DNA of 64,000 bases from Aphrocallistes beatrix (taxonomy: Eukaryota > Porifera > Hexactinellida > Sceptrulophora > Aphrocallistidae): positions 558,001 through 622,000 of the forward strand of contig OY725496.1 in NCBI GenBank assembly GCA_963281255.1, read 5' to 3'. How positions within the stretch are numbered: the stretch's first letter is position 1; each line of letters begins with the position of its first letter. Positions 19,727 to 30,700 of this stretch are shown here, one piece after another. Under the pieces are notes generated by a model, which was not told where the DNA came from, did not search any database, and saw nothing but the letters and a program-made list of their open reading frames with translations. Position numbers and translations under genes: made by a program.

Positions 19727-20333
19727 CTATGAAAAATTGCATGTTTGTAGCTGAATGATGAATCTATGATTATCAAGTAAATATCCACACCTCTGCAAAA
19801 AAATGAAAATTCACCCTAACTTTATTTATTATATATGGTTTCAGTCTCACAATAGAAAACATCATAAGACATCACAGTACGTCTTAGCCCAGTAAGTACT
19901 AATATATCCAAGTTAGCCATAGCCAACTGAATTTAGGGCAAGGTCTTTTAAGGTTGAGCCTTGATGTAACTCAGCTTAACAATGATGTTAACCACCGAAA
20001 ATTTATGGATCGTGGTGTAATTTTTATTCCAAGATCGCCCTTCACCAACGGACGCGACACATTCCAGGGGTTTAAAAAATATGTTTATAAAGTCTTGGCC
20101 GTATGTGCCGTACCCTCGCCACGTTTGCATCTAATATGATAGAAGAAATTCATTAGAGTTTTAATAAGTGAATATATAATCAATACATACATATACTACA
20201 TACACAAATAATCCTGATTCAAATATCATAATAATCAACAATATACACATTTAGAAAGAAGTGATACGAAATATATAGTGATGGATATGATTCAATTCAA
20301 TTTCTGTCATAATTCTATGATGTATTAAGTGAT
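19727..20333. repeat. Dispersed repeat remainder and TGF-beta gene 3' flank
   Basis: About 19727-19800 is the second half of the repeat split by the element at 19196-19717. About 19920-20135 matches 14.5-14.62 kb with an insertion. From 20140 to the TGF-beta stop codon the sequence is AT-rich and presumably contains the 3' UTR. Confidence 0.4.
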
Positions 20334-23300
20334 TTATTGGCAACCACAAGCTGACACTTGCATGTCAATGTATATCTTCATCACCAACCTTCTTGAGATG
20401 GGATCTGCGTAGATTAACGTGATCGGACTCAGTTCTGTTGGGACACAGCAAGCGGGAGGGATAGATGGATCTCTCAGGTAGTGCATGGAATTTTGTAGAA
20501 TTGAATGGTTGGTGACGTTAAAACGTGTTGATAAGGGAATTGGACATGTCCCATAACAGTAATTGACATGATAACCATCTGGATATCGTATATAGTCAGA
20601 CCAGCCTATCTCTTTGAAACTGACGTAGAGATGATGACTCTGACATTGACTCGATGTGTAGCTAGTAGTTCCAGGAGGAGATGGATTGGAACGTCGCACC
20701 CTATAAAGCATATGAATATTATTCTGGAATTAAATTGTGTTTTTTGATGACATTATTTTGGCAAATAATTTGTATTTTGACTCCTATCTTGTGTGCCATA
20801 ATAATGAAATTTATTCGGCAAAATAATGACGTTTCAGGTTTTTGGCAAAAGAACACAATTTAATTGCCAAAATTATGTCATATCCAAAAACAGTATCAAC
20901 ATCAATGTCAATCACAATAGTCTCGGGTTTCAAAAACTGGGGGCCTACTTTTTCATCCATGGTGAGAGTTTGTTGGCGGCAATGCCGTAGGAAGTTCCTC
21001 TAAAGTGGGGCAGCTATTCTCCCCTGCCTACCCATTAGCCACCCCAAGCCGCACGCCTGCATACCCACCTAGCTACTAGCCACTCCAGGCCCACCTACTA
21101 ACCTCCACAGGCCCACCTACTAACCTCCCAAGGCCTACCTAATAGCCTCCATAGGCCTACCCATCAGATGCCTCGTCAAAAGGCCGTCCCATGTCTGACG
21201 GCCTTGATTGTTATGCAGCAGTAAATATAAGAATCTCACGAATCTAAGCAACAGTACCGTCGACTATTAAAATGATTAAAATTTAAATGCAGTTTGACGC
21301 AGTTTAAAGCCTTGGGAATATCCTGGTTTGAAACGTTGTGTGTGTGCGTCATTTAACGCGCTTTACGGGAAACAAAACGGAGAACTGAACTTAGATAAAA
21401 CTTACCGTTTCGAGTGAGACCAATACAGCTGAGAAGTCTGTTCGTCTTGTGCGTATAAAATTAGATTAACAGAATAATTCTCTTTCACACTTTTCTGACT
21501 CGTCACTACAATTGTCAAAACTCCGTTAGAGAACATACTCTCAATCCTTGAGAGAGGAAGCATGAAATATTTTCTCGATTGTCTGTTCGTATTAGTGAGC
21601 AAATCGACAGATTTTCCATTTGAAAGTGCAAAGATTGAGAGTGAACTGAAGTCTCTCTGAGAAGAGTTCTTGTTGTGAACATGGAGATAGCCTCTGATTA
21701 GATTATCATTCAGAAGTGAGATGTTAAATGTGAATACTCTCATTTCGTAATTCTTTCCGAAATTTCCTAGAAAAATTATATCATTACTAAACTAAAGTGG
21801 AGTTTCTTAATTTAGAGTTAAATAAATACTTTATTATCGTATACAAGCGCGCTTCGCTTGAGTTATAATCGAAAAACTGAAATTTCTAAAAAAGGTGACA
21901 ATGACGTCGTAATTCCATGATGAGTCGACATTTTCGTCTGAGCTCATGAATGTTCAAACGAATGTTCATACAGTGGAATTTGCTTATTAGCAACTCCCTT
22001 ATTAACAAAATTACTCTATTAGCAACCAATTTTCAGGTCCCAGGTGAAGATTTTGTGTTATTTATATTCCATTAGCAACCATTTTATGAGCAAAACTCGA
22101 GTTGCTAATAAGCGAATTCTACTGTATTAAGCAGGTTAATAATAAGCGAACCTGACCGTATTTGTATTTGTATTTGAGTGAGCAGTTGTAGAATTGTATT
22201 TGTAATTGATTTTTAAAAACTGTATTTGGCCCAAGCCTGGTATATACCAGGGTATTATACAGCCTTCCATAGATACGCTACTAATCTAAAATTTCTAAAA
22301 TTTCATAAGCTTAAATCGCTAAATAACATTATAATGTTGGGTAAATTGTGTATTTTTCTGAATTTTTACGCTCCTAAACACTTTGTGGCTTAAAATCATA
22401 CGCCTAAAGGAGCGTCTCGCGCTCCCAGATAATTCCTTGGTATATACGTATAATGTCTTAAAACATTTTTCAATGAATCAAATAATGAGTGGAAAGAGTA
22501 AGCACTACAGGTTGGATTAGTATATCACTTGTGATCTAAATGCTTGTATGAAGGGAGGTCTCCTATCATACTTCCGTCCTACATCAGCTCTGTACTTCTC
22601 CATGAGAGGCCGAGTTATCCAGTCGTTGACATGGATATACGATTTTCTTCTTAAAATCAATCTTCTAATGATCCATAAGAGTATTGCTAGATTCAATACA
22701 AATACGATTAAACCGATTAAGATATAACTGATCATTTCCAGAATTCTGATGTAGAAGGAAATCCTGCTTGAGACAGTTGCACTAGTCGGTATAGTGAAGC
22801 TGATTGGAGTGTTTGGAAAGATGTATTGTACTATACAGTTACTGTGGTCTACAATTATAGTGAGTTCTAGAACGGAATTTAATATATTCGATGCCATCAA
22901 GAGAAATAAAATAAACAAGGTGAGCTTGCGTGTGATGGCGAATAATTTTGCCGCTCTCCATTTATTTTCGTATTCTTGTGATGTGGAATGCCACTTTGCT
23001 TCTTCACTCATTCCTTTCAGCAGAAGATAGAACTTCTTGCTTGCCTTTACATAGACGTGAATATCAAAGAAGAAGAATGGTAATTCCATTGTGCATAGCA
23101 AATACCTTGTAAGGATGAAGTGAGCTGAACATATCAAGAAAACCAATCTGAATAGAAAGTAAACAGAATATCCTATTACCCATCTCCTGTATGGGACACT
23201 CAGGTAGACTCTCCTTAGAACAATAACGAATAAGTTCACCAGGATTGGTAGTAGAAACGCAATATTCTGAGTGATGCGAATATATGCTCCAAAGTTAGTA

Positions 23301-25336
23301 TTCTTCTTAAGTAAGCAGGATTGATTTGTATCAGTATTTTCTACTACCACATCCTGAAAGTGCTGTAAATTAAGCGGTTTAAATGCTAGGAAAATACTAC
23401 CAATCGTGGCTAACAGGAATGTTATAGCCTCGGAAGTGTAGATAATTAAGATGAAAGTATGGATCAATGATTTAATCTGAAGATTCTTCTTGACTTTGCT
23501 TAAGTCAGTGGGAAAGATAGTTGATGCTGGAATATTTCTAATTTGATAGAGAATGAGGAACTTTTGATATGCGAAATATGGAATTGTGAATACTACGATT
23601 GCGAGATAAGGGACGAATCTGAATGAGCAAATTTGATTTAAAATGTTAAAAATATCTGAATTCATTTTGCACTTTTATTTATTATAAAATGTTCCAATTA
23701 TTTATACTGAGTAATTAGCTGAGGAACTCTTAGGCACGCATTTTTGCACATTCAGCAGTTTCCTGTGGTTGCTAGGGGGTTTTGACTAATTAATCTATTT
23801 TAATATTGCTATCATTTTTAGAAAGATATCATTACACTTTAATTATGATCTAAGATTACCTAGTTTTGATATTTGCTAACTAAGTACATCACTGTAAATC
23901 TATATTATAATAGTGCAATAATAATATTGCGTAATATAATTGAATTATATATATATTAATAGAACAAATACCTGTTCCTTTATCGTCATTTTTGGGTCTC
24001 TAAGTGATTTTACTTATTACTTTCAGTATGTTAACTACGTTCCTGTGGGGATAATATATATTTGTCAATAACTTCCTTTATGCTTAATAATAGTTTGGGT
24101 TATAGTGTATTCATTAGATTTTAAGCAAACTGAGTAGTAAGTAGTCTCGGGTCAAATACGTATTCGTATTTGTATTTGTATTCGTATTTGATTTTAAATT
24201 TACTTTGTCAGTGTATTTGTATTGTATTTGTCGTTTTCTTTCTACAAAAATTTCCATAGAGTAGGCGACAAAAAACGACGGACAAAAAAACCAGAGTAAA
24301 GAAAACCGACTTCAACTGTGTCTAGAGTTGTTGATTTCAATACCAACAGTACACCCTCATACTTGCCAACTGTCCCGTTTTTGGCGGGACGTCCCGCTTT
24401 TTTCACTCTTCTATTGAGCTAATTTTTACGAGTGTCCCGCTTTTACATGAAATTTCCCCATTATGTCCCCCTTTTTTAATTCTATGTATAGTACATTTCT
24501 ATTGCGTCCCGCCATGTCCCACCAAATTCAACGCTGAGTCCCGCTTTTATTATGGCTCAGGTTGGCATGTATGCACCCTCACTAATCAGAACAATTCATT
24601 CTTAAAATCTGAACATAAATAATACAATATTATTCGTTTCTTCGTTTTGAATCGAAGTTTACAATATTTTATATTTCAATAAATTGATAAACCTCGTTAA
24701 AAAGTAATCATAACGAAGTAATAACCTTAATATTCTGACCTTACAAATTTATTATCGTTTAATCTCAATTGACAATTGATCTATTAAACCCCTCCGTTGC
24801 CCCTGGAATGTGTCGCGTCATTTCCGGTTCAAGCCATTTTGGGCGGGGAAGCCATAAAAATTCGGGCTATTTACTAGAAACTAGAAAAAACCCCAAGCCA
24901 TTCGGGGTTTTAATTAATTACAGTGGCCTTATCATCGAAAGAAAATACGTAATAACATAAAATTTCATATATAAACATATTTAGAATCTTTAAAAAATAT
25001 TAACAAACCATTTTTTACAGAGATAGGATAAACGATTTGAATCGAGTTAGCGAAAGCTTTCTGATTCCCAAATCCCAGTAGGTTCATAGCCTTATTCGGA
25101 TCATGCTGCATTCTGTGCATAACTTTGTGGTAGAGTTTGTACATGAATCTAGGAAAATGAGGTTGATCCGGCCATTCTATTGCCTCACTCGTGTTACCAT
25201 GTGCTGTGCTGATACCGAGCTTAGAAGCTAGTGTGATCGAGAGAGGGGATTGGGATTGGAGAGGGTTTGTGTATACATCGCCATTTGATAGGAGTGTCGA
25301 AGTGAATAGAGTTAGGAGGAGGTAGTACAGCTTCAT
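20334..25336 (-). CDS. TGF-beta superfamily ligand, three exons
   Basis: Proposed coding exons on the minus strand are 25336-25009, 21766-21406 and 20700-20334, totalling 1056 bases (351 residues plus stop). Exon 1 encodes a signal peptide (MKLYYLLLTLFTSTLL) and the start of the prodomain (FPRFMYKLYHKVM, like the prodomain helix of BMP/TGF-beta precursors). Exon 2 continues the prodomain (RVFTFNISLL). Exon 3 has a furin-type site RVRRS, formed across the junction, then the mature domain with the seven-cysteine pattern: C, NYCYGTC, PPACCVP, SACGCQ, plus WSDYIRYPDGYHVNYC. Intron phases agree (exon 1/2 phase 1, exon 2/3 phase 2), with donors G|GTTTGT and CG|GTAAGT and acceptors TTCTAG and TTATAG. 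Secreted dimeric growth factor. BMP versus TGF-beta/activin subclass is not decided. Exon 1 linkage is inferred. Confidence 0.82.
20715..20880. mobile_element. MITE-like repeat in the TGF-beta second intron
   Basis: The segment ggaattaaattgtgtttttt ... acacaatttaattgcc has complementary ends and a second copy at about 31040-31195, just upstream of the integrin alpha gene. The copies share the ends, a 'tgttggcaa' type core and a cattt/tttcagg centre. It is short, without coding potential. Confidence 0.55.
21040..21175. repeat. C-rich tandem repeat, about 26-bp unit
   Basis: Degenerate units of the form aggcccacctactaacctcc repeat about five times in the intron between exons 2 and 3 of the TGF-beta gene. 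The strand asymmetry (C on plus, G in the transcript) is strong. Confidence 0.7.
21971..22124. mobile_element. TA-flanked MITE in the TGF-beta first intron
   Basis: 154 bases, ends CAGTGGAATTTGCTTATTAG and the complement of CAGTAGAATTCGCTTATTAG, flanked by TA on both sides. Related to the CAGTGGA family at 33603-33660 and 53658-53819. Confidence 0.75.
22150..22516. repeat. Repeat fragments 3' of the nested 7TM gene
   Basis: A gtatttgtatttgtattt stretch (about 22160) recurs near 24150-24230. A ggagcgtctcgcgctcc segment near 22415 belongs to the GGAGCGCGCTC-type repeat. No gene seen. Confidence 0.35.
22517..23665 (-). CDS. Orphan seven-transmembrane receptor-like protein (7TM-3), nested in the TGF-beta intron
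   Basis: 382 residues, single exon. Seven hydrophobic spans are visible. The first inner loop is basic (FPTDLSKVKKNLQIK), and the first long outer loop carries sequons and a cysteine (TNQSC), as in 7TM-1. A Trp-containing basic boundary (YRRWVIGY) precedes span 4, as LRWILRF does in 7TM-1. After span 5 comes KASKKFYLLLKGMSEEAKW, the counterpart of KYMRKFHRILKRQTIDLK. These positional matches suggest a distant member of the same family, although identity is low. It is transcribed from the same strand as the TGF-beta gene and lies inside its 3.2-kb first intron. Function unknown; receptor is inferred from topology. Confidence 0.83.
   Translation of the reverse strand: MNSDIFNILNQICSFRFVPYLAIVVFTIPYFAYQKFLILYQIRNIPASTIFPTDLSKVKKNLQIKSLIHTFILIIYTSEAITFLLATIGSIFLAFKPLNLQHFQDVVVENTDTNQSCLLKKNTNFGAYIRITQNIAFLLPILVNLFVIVLRRVYLSVPYRRWVIGYSVYFLFRLVFLICSAHFILTRYLLCTMELPFFFFDIHVYVKASKKFYLLLKGMSEEAKWHSTSQEYENKWRAAKLFAITRKLTLFILFLLMASNILNSVLELTIIVDHSNCIVQYIFPNTPISFTIPTSATVSSRISFYIRILEMISYILIGLIVFVLNLAILLWIIRRLILRRKSYIHVNDWITRPLMEKYRADVGRKYDRRPPFIQAFRSQVIY
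23666..24350. other. Upstream region of 7TM-3
   Basis: AT-rich, no gene. Around 24150-24235 there is a degenerate run of gtatttgtattcgtatttg units, matching a shorter run near 22160 and possibly marking the two ends of an old insertion spanning 7TM-3. Confidence 0.35.
24359..24573. mobile_element. 'GTCCCG' TIR element, copy 1
   Basis: About 215 bases between ATACTTGCCAACTGTCCCG and GGTTGGCATGTATG, with internal motifs cacgagtgtcccgc (here tacgagtgtcccgc), attgcgtcccgcc and gctgagtcccgctttta. The 7-base sequence CACCCTC occurs on both sides (24352-24358 and 24574-24580). The same family recurs at least eight times in the window. Lies in the TGF-beta first intron. Confidence 0.75.
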
Positions 25337-25500
25337 GGTGGAATTGTTAGTTGATTAGAAGACCATTGATCCACAGCTAATTGCTAATTCAATCACAAGA
25401 ATGAAGGTCGGTTAACTCCACTCTGATTGGAGAAAACTGGGTCCAGATATTTTGTCACAATTTAGCGTTGTTTTACCGATAAAATTTAGTGTAAGTTTTT
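25337..25500 (-). promoter_or_regulatory. Upstream region of the TGF-beta gene
   Basis: The 160 bases before the exon 1 ATG contain no repeat and are the likely promoter, bounded upstream by a truncated 'GTCCCG' element from about 25507. No core motif was identified with confidence. Confidence 0.25.
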
Positions 25501-25506
25501 ATGCAT

Positions 25507-26050
25507 CCATACTTACCAGCTGTCCCGTTTTTGGCGGGACATCCCGCGAGAACGTTCCAAAAATTGGAATTGTCTCCCTTTTGGTGTGTAGGACTAATAC
25601 AAATATACTATGTCCCGATAAATAGCCGTGGGAATGGGAATCTGTTTGAATTCCCATGGGAAAACACATAGATTCTCATATGGGATGGGAATGGGAATGA
25701 CTTAAAGGCTATGGGAATTCCCACATGTGGGAATCTGTGGGATTATGTGAGCATCTGTGGGATTTCCCACAGAAATCCTGTGGGAATGGGAATTGAAATT
25801 CCATTCCCACGGCAACCCTGTAAATAGCTCAATGTCCCACTAAAACGGGCATGCCTAATTTCCGGGACGGGACGAAATCCCGTCCCGGAAATTAGGTATC
25901 TTAACCCGTCCCGTCTCGGAAATTAGGTACCTTTTCTGTCCCGTCCCGGAGATTAGGCATCTTGACTCATCCCGTCCCGGAAACTAGGCATCACTCGCTA
26001 AAACATTACATATGTCCCGCTTTTTTCCATGCAGAGGTTGGCGTGTATGT
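25507..26050. repeat. 'GTCCCG' element copy interrupted by two tandem-repeat blocks
   Basis: The element starts (catacttaccagctgtcccg) at about 25507 and its other end (gcagaggttggcgtgtatg) is near 26032. Inside, 25625-25815 is a mesh of gggaatgggaat / attcccacag words forming imperfect palindromes. About 25865-25992 is a roughly 33-base tandem repeat (cgtcccggaaattaggtatc and variants, about four units). Confidence 0.6.
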
Positions 26051-26396
26051 GCATGGGAAATATTATGTTCCATTATTGTATCTAGGGAGGAGGGGGTTAG
26101 CCCCCCTGCAAATATTTTGGACCTCTTATATTCTTCTATTGTTTTCAGAATTAATGCATTTATTCAATATCTCAGTCATTACTAATAATAATTTTTCGAA
26201 TTATTTGAGTCATCCAATCATAATTATGCTTTTCCACGTTGATTAAAAAATCATTCAATCATTTAATGGAATTATATTAAACATTCTCCCTTTTAAGAAT
26301 GAGCTTACGGGGCGTGGACAATGGGGAATAAAACTGGGAACAATCAGCATGTACATACTTTATCACTGTTAGGACAAAGAGCTTTGAAATGAGATC

Positions 26397-26573
26397 ATAC
26401 ATGCCACCGTCCCGTTTTTTCGCTTCTCTATTGAGCTAATTTTCACGAGTGTCCCGTTTTGACATTTCTCCATTATGTCCCGATTTTTTTTGATTCCATA
26501 GATCATACTTTTCTATCGCGTCTCGACATGTCCCGCGAAATTCAATTTTGCGTCCCGAATTTATCATTGCATG
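26397..26573. mobile_element. 'GTCCCG' TIR element, copy 3
   Basis: Runs from ATACATGCCACCGTCCCG to GCATGTATG and is flanked on both sides by the 7-base sequence TGAGATC. This supports a 7-bp target duplication for the family. Shorter than copy 1, with small internal deletions. Confidence 0.7.
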
Positions 26574-26579
26574 TATGTG

Positions 26580-27148
26580 AGATCGAAAGGACTATTTAAT
26601 TCTATGAGTACATCATGGGTCTAGATATCATAGAAGTTACAGTTCAATCAGTTTTATGTATTATAAACCATGCCAACTCTATCAATGATAGAGCATTCAA
26701 CTATGCCATGACGATATAGTATAATATCATCAAAATGTATACGTGAAAGTGTGTATATGTATCAGCTTTATAGTTAATTCGTATCTCATGTATGCATTCG
26801 CTTAAGAAATATTTGTTAATTGAAGGACATAGATGAGTGGATGGAATCAGTTGAAAATTTTTGCTCCTTGGATTTCTTTGTCGCTAGGCCTCTGTAAACT
26901 TTAAAAAAAATAAAATCCAATAACAAATTGGGCCAACTTTGAGTCAGCGGGTTGGTCTGTCCTAAATTATATCTTTTCGTACAAATCGTATTTCCCTGAA
27001 TAATCAACGAGGAATTCATGTGTACGAAAAATATAAGTGGGGCGGCGATTATTCAGGGAAAACATTATTTCAACTTAAACCCAAAGGACACTTACTGTAC
27101 CAAAGTCATCACAGTTTATGTACAGATATAAGTTCAAATATTCGTATA
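26580..27148. other. Intergenic DNA without recognised genes
   Basis: No repeat family or coding region is recognised. Short open frames here contain no motif and are treated as chance. Confidence 0.4.
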
Positions 27149-27156
27149 GATAGTAG

Positions 27157-27509
27157 CAGTGGTGGATTCTTTCAAATATAGTTTGGGGGGGGGGCAAAGT
27201 TGAAAACACTTATTACAGGCAACTTGTATTGGAAATACTAATATTATTTGAAAATGATACCAAGGATGAGACTAATAGTTCCAATTTAAACTTCTTTTTA
27301 ACAATTAGTATTTTTTATTTGTGACTAAATAAAGAATAATTTGAATATTTTTAACCCTACTTGGACTTGGGGTACAAGTATAAATAGAAAAATCCCACTT
27401 TCATTTTCACTTTCAATTAACTTTCACTTTCACTTCAACATTCCGAGTCCAAGTAGGGTTTTAAGAAACTGGGGTTGCCCCCCCCTACCCTCCCAGGAAT
27501 CCACCCCTG
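27157..27509. mobile_element. hAT-like element hosting a nested TTAA element
   Basis: Starts CAGTGGTGGATTC and ends with the complement GAATCCACCCCTG. Flanks are GATAGTAG and CATAGTAG (7 of 8 identical), the 8-bp duplication expected for hAT. A run of ten Gs near 27184 pairs with gccccccccctaccctccc at the other end. The element is split by the TTAA-flanked insertion at 27355-27460. Confidence 0.7.
27355..27460. mobile_element. piggyBac-like MITE (copy 1) with GAAA-rich core
   Basis: Flanked by TTAA at 27351-27354 and 27461-27464, with ends CCCTACTTGGACTTGG and CCGAGTCCAAGTAGGG. The core is a run of actttcattttcactttca words (GAAAGTGAAAATGAAAGT on the other strand). Sister copies lie at 34690-34814 and 60042-60148. 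TTAA duplication and CCC ends match piggyBac-type elements. Confidence 0.78.
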
Positions 27510-27757
27510 CATAGTAGTAACAACGGAATGCGACGATATAAAGTATCACACATTATCTCTCAAATTAATTTCAATTAAATAGACTCACAGATAGCAAACA
27601 AGTAAAACTAGAGATACTAATAAGAAAACAGACCGAAATAAACAGAGAAACTAAGTAGCATATCAATCTTGTTCTAACTAAAACATAGATAAGTGCAGTG
27701 GGTCATGAGCAGAATAAGTATGGAATCTCAGAATAAAGAGAAGGGTTTAAGGTTGAA

Positions 27758-30700
27758 TTATAATGGCATTGGTCCACTAACTTCTACAATGTTGAAATCA
27801 TTTGATTCTTCTTCAAATTCCTCTTCAGTTGGGATGTGTAGCTCTTTACTGCCACGCTTCTTTATCTTGAAAAACCCGCAAAAGTAGAGGATTATAATAA
27901 TAATAATGAAGAGCACGAAGGGTACTATGACAGCTAGGATGATGGGGATAATGTGGTACCATTGTAGCTGAAAATAAGTTATCGTTAACTCCTCCGATAG
28001 GATTCTCGTGAGTAGATTGATTTCCCTTTCCGGTGGAATGAAATAGAGCTCATCTACACCCGATTCGATAACCTCAACATTAACAGTGGTGTAGAGTTCC
28101 CAAGTAGCTGTAGGGGAGGGGCCAAGTTGGGCCAAGGTTCTATCGAACACATGTGATTTCATTGTAAAAGATATACCTGCTGAAGGGGGTAACCTTGAAA
28201 CGAAACAACTGAATCTAACACACCATTCAGGCGACTCATCACACAGTATAGAGGTTGGTAAGGTTGTGGATTCTCTCCTGAAAAGTCGGTAATTAGAATT
28301 TCGAGTTGATCTTCTATTCGTGCGCACGAGATCAATCGTAGAGAGGTTTAAATAGTTCACATAACTAAAATCGCATTGAACTGAAGTATTCTTATTGGAT
28401 TCATATTCCAGGGAGGTTAGGTAGAGTAGGAATTCATTCGTGGCTATTTTTCCTAATGGCCAAACGAAATTAATTTTCAAATGCTCTACTGTGCTTGAAT
28501 TCAGATTGTTGAGCAGATAACTGTGTACAACTTCGCTACCAAGTGATTGAACGGAAACGATGTTTTGTACGGGATTAGTGCCGTTGTAGTACACTTGATC
28601 TGTCTCTAAAAATCCTTGTAACTGGAGAATAGCTCGTCTTGTTACTACAACAGAAAATGAGCCAAAATTATCAACAAGAAGTCCAGGATTTTCAAAGTTT
28701 GCACCTTTAATAGAGAACTCAATCGTGAAATTCTCGACATTTTGTGACACGGAGAGCATAATATTGATAACTGCGGACTCATTTTCAACGAGAGAAGTGC
28801 CGATGTTTATTAGTATAAGCGAAGAGCCGTTTGAAAACGTTGTCTCATTATGAATGTTGAATTCAGCTTCTAAGATCCTAATCAAATTCAAGGCCGGAGG
28901 GATGAAGAGAGAGAGAATAGGTGAGAGCGCTTCTTCAAGCTTGTTTCTAACCTCAAACGTCAAATTCACCTGCTTAACTTCATTAGCAATAAACCTTTTT
29001 CTTGAATTGTTGATTGTAGAGTCGTAGGGGTAAGTTAAGTTTCCGGAAATTTCCAAGTCTGATTTACACAGATTATCATCGCCGCAGTTAATATTTCGGA
29101 TTTGTAGACTCTCACTGAATGTATTCTGGCCTAAGATTTTGACATCAGTGAAATAGTTGGGATCACGTGTTGTGTCTTTATATTCAGAAACTTCCACATA
29201 GAACTGTACCGGTGTTAAAAGATCAGATGGGTTACTCTCGACATAAATTTGCTCTGAAATAACAGACTGTAAAATACCTATATCTAGAGTCATGTTTGTG
29301 AGTTGAAGTGTATTCGTTTTAACACCATTCTGTACGAAATAGACACGGAAACGGAAAGATTTCTGAAAGAATGTACGATCGAGAGTGATTTCGAAATTCA
29401 AACGAACAGAATCGGGTATATCAATACCTGAATAATTCAGTAAGAAATCCATTTCGAAACAGATCGGATTACTTTCAACACCACCTATCATTACGTTGCA
29501 TGTTGCGAAATTTCGCGTGAAAATATGCTCCGTATTGAATTGGAACTGGGAAAGAAGATGTATCACAGGATGGGAGTACATTAGGAAAGCTTGACTGGAG
29601 AAAGGTGCGCCTACTAGTAAATCATTATACTTATTCCCATCGAAATCTCGGCCTGGTGAAATGGAAGTACCGAAACTTCTGAGGTTCATATCAGAACCGG
29701 AGATCGTCTGAAATAGGACCGGGGCAGAGGTCGTTGAGTCCCAAGTGAAAATGTATACTTTACCAGACCCACTTCCGAATGGAGCCCCAACCGCAAACTC
29801 CATTCCACCGCTCTTAGTGATATCTCCAAGATTAGCGATGGAATATCCGAATCGAGAATACTCTAAGGCTTCTGGGTTCTCAATTGTAATGTTGGTGAAG
29901 GTAGTCGTCTGGGAAATCGAGAAGAATATTTGGACTAACCCAACCTCGCTGGCCAAGGGAGTAGAAAAGGTCGGGAGACCGACAATAATCTCATCTAAGC
30001 CGTCTCCATCGATATCACATGCGGCAATAGCATGTGCGAAATATGCACCGAAATATTGACCGGGTATTATAATCCGTTCACTGAACATATCACTCTCATT
30101 TCTGAAGATAGCGAATCCACCTTTTAGGAAGTCATAGCGAGGCATTCCAGATATGATGTCTTCGTAATTTGGATTTATTACGCGACCACGAGCAATAGAA
30201 AACCCGAAAAGTGAATCCATTCCGAACATAAACGAACTATCAGAAGCTGGGAATTGTGTTCTGTCGCAAGTCCCAAATTCGCGTCCATGGAACACTTTCC
30301 CGCTGAATTGATCTGCACCTGGCGTTCCGATAAGAGGTGACAAACCATCATAATTCAAGTTCAAACCCAGCCCAGCTAAACAGTTCCCATGTGTTATCAG
30401 GCTGCAACTGCTGCATGGTTCGTGTAGGGTAGAATTCGTACTGATATCAGGTAGATAATGACAGATGCCTTGCATGTTGGCAGATAACCCGTTCGCACCA
30501 GTGTTAACATAACGATGGCCGCATGTTATGATGGGACCGTAGTCACTAACTTCAATGGAAACGCCTAACCACATGCTACTCTTATTCTCAGCGACGTACG
30601 GCCCAACTTCCACAGAATCTTGACGCATCTCATTCGGGTCAGAGAGTTTGGATAGCAGAAGAGGAGTACAGACGGAGGTGTTTGGTGAACAGGAATATAC

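Noticed and set aside
25625-25992. Possible CRISPR-like direct repeats with spacers
   Set aside because: Units are degenerate, without unique spacers, and the genome is eukaryotic; they are a simple tandem and palindromic repeat inside a transposable element.
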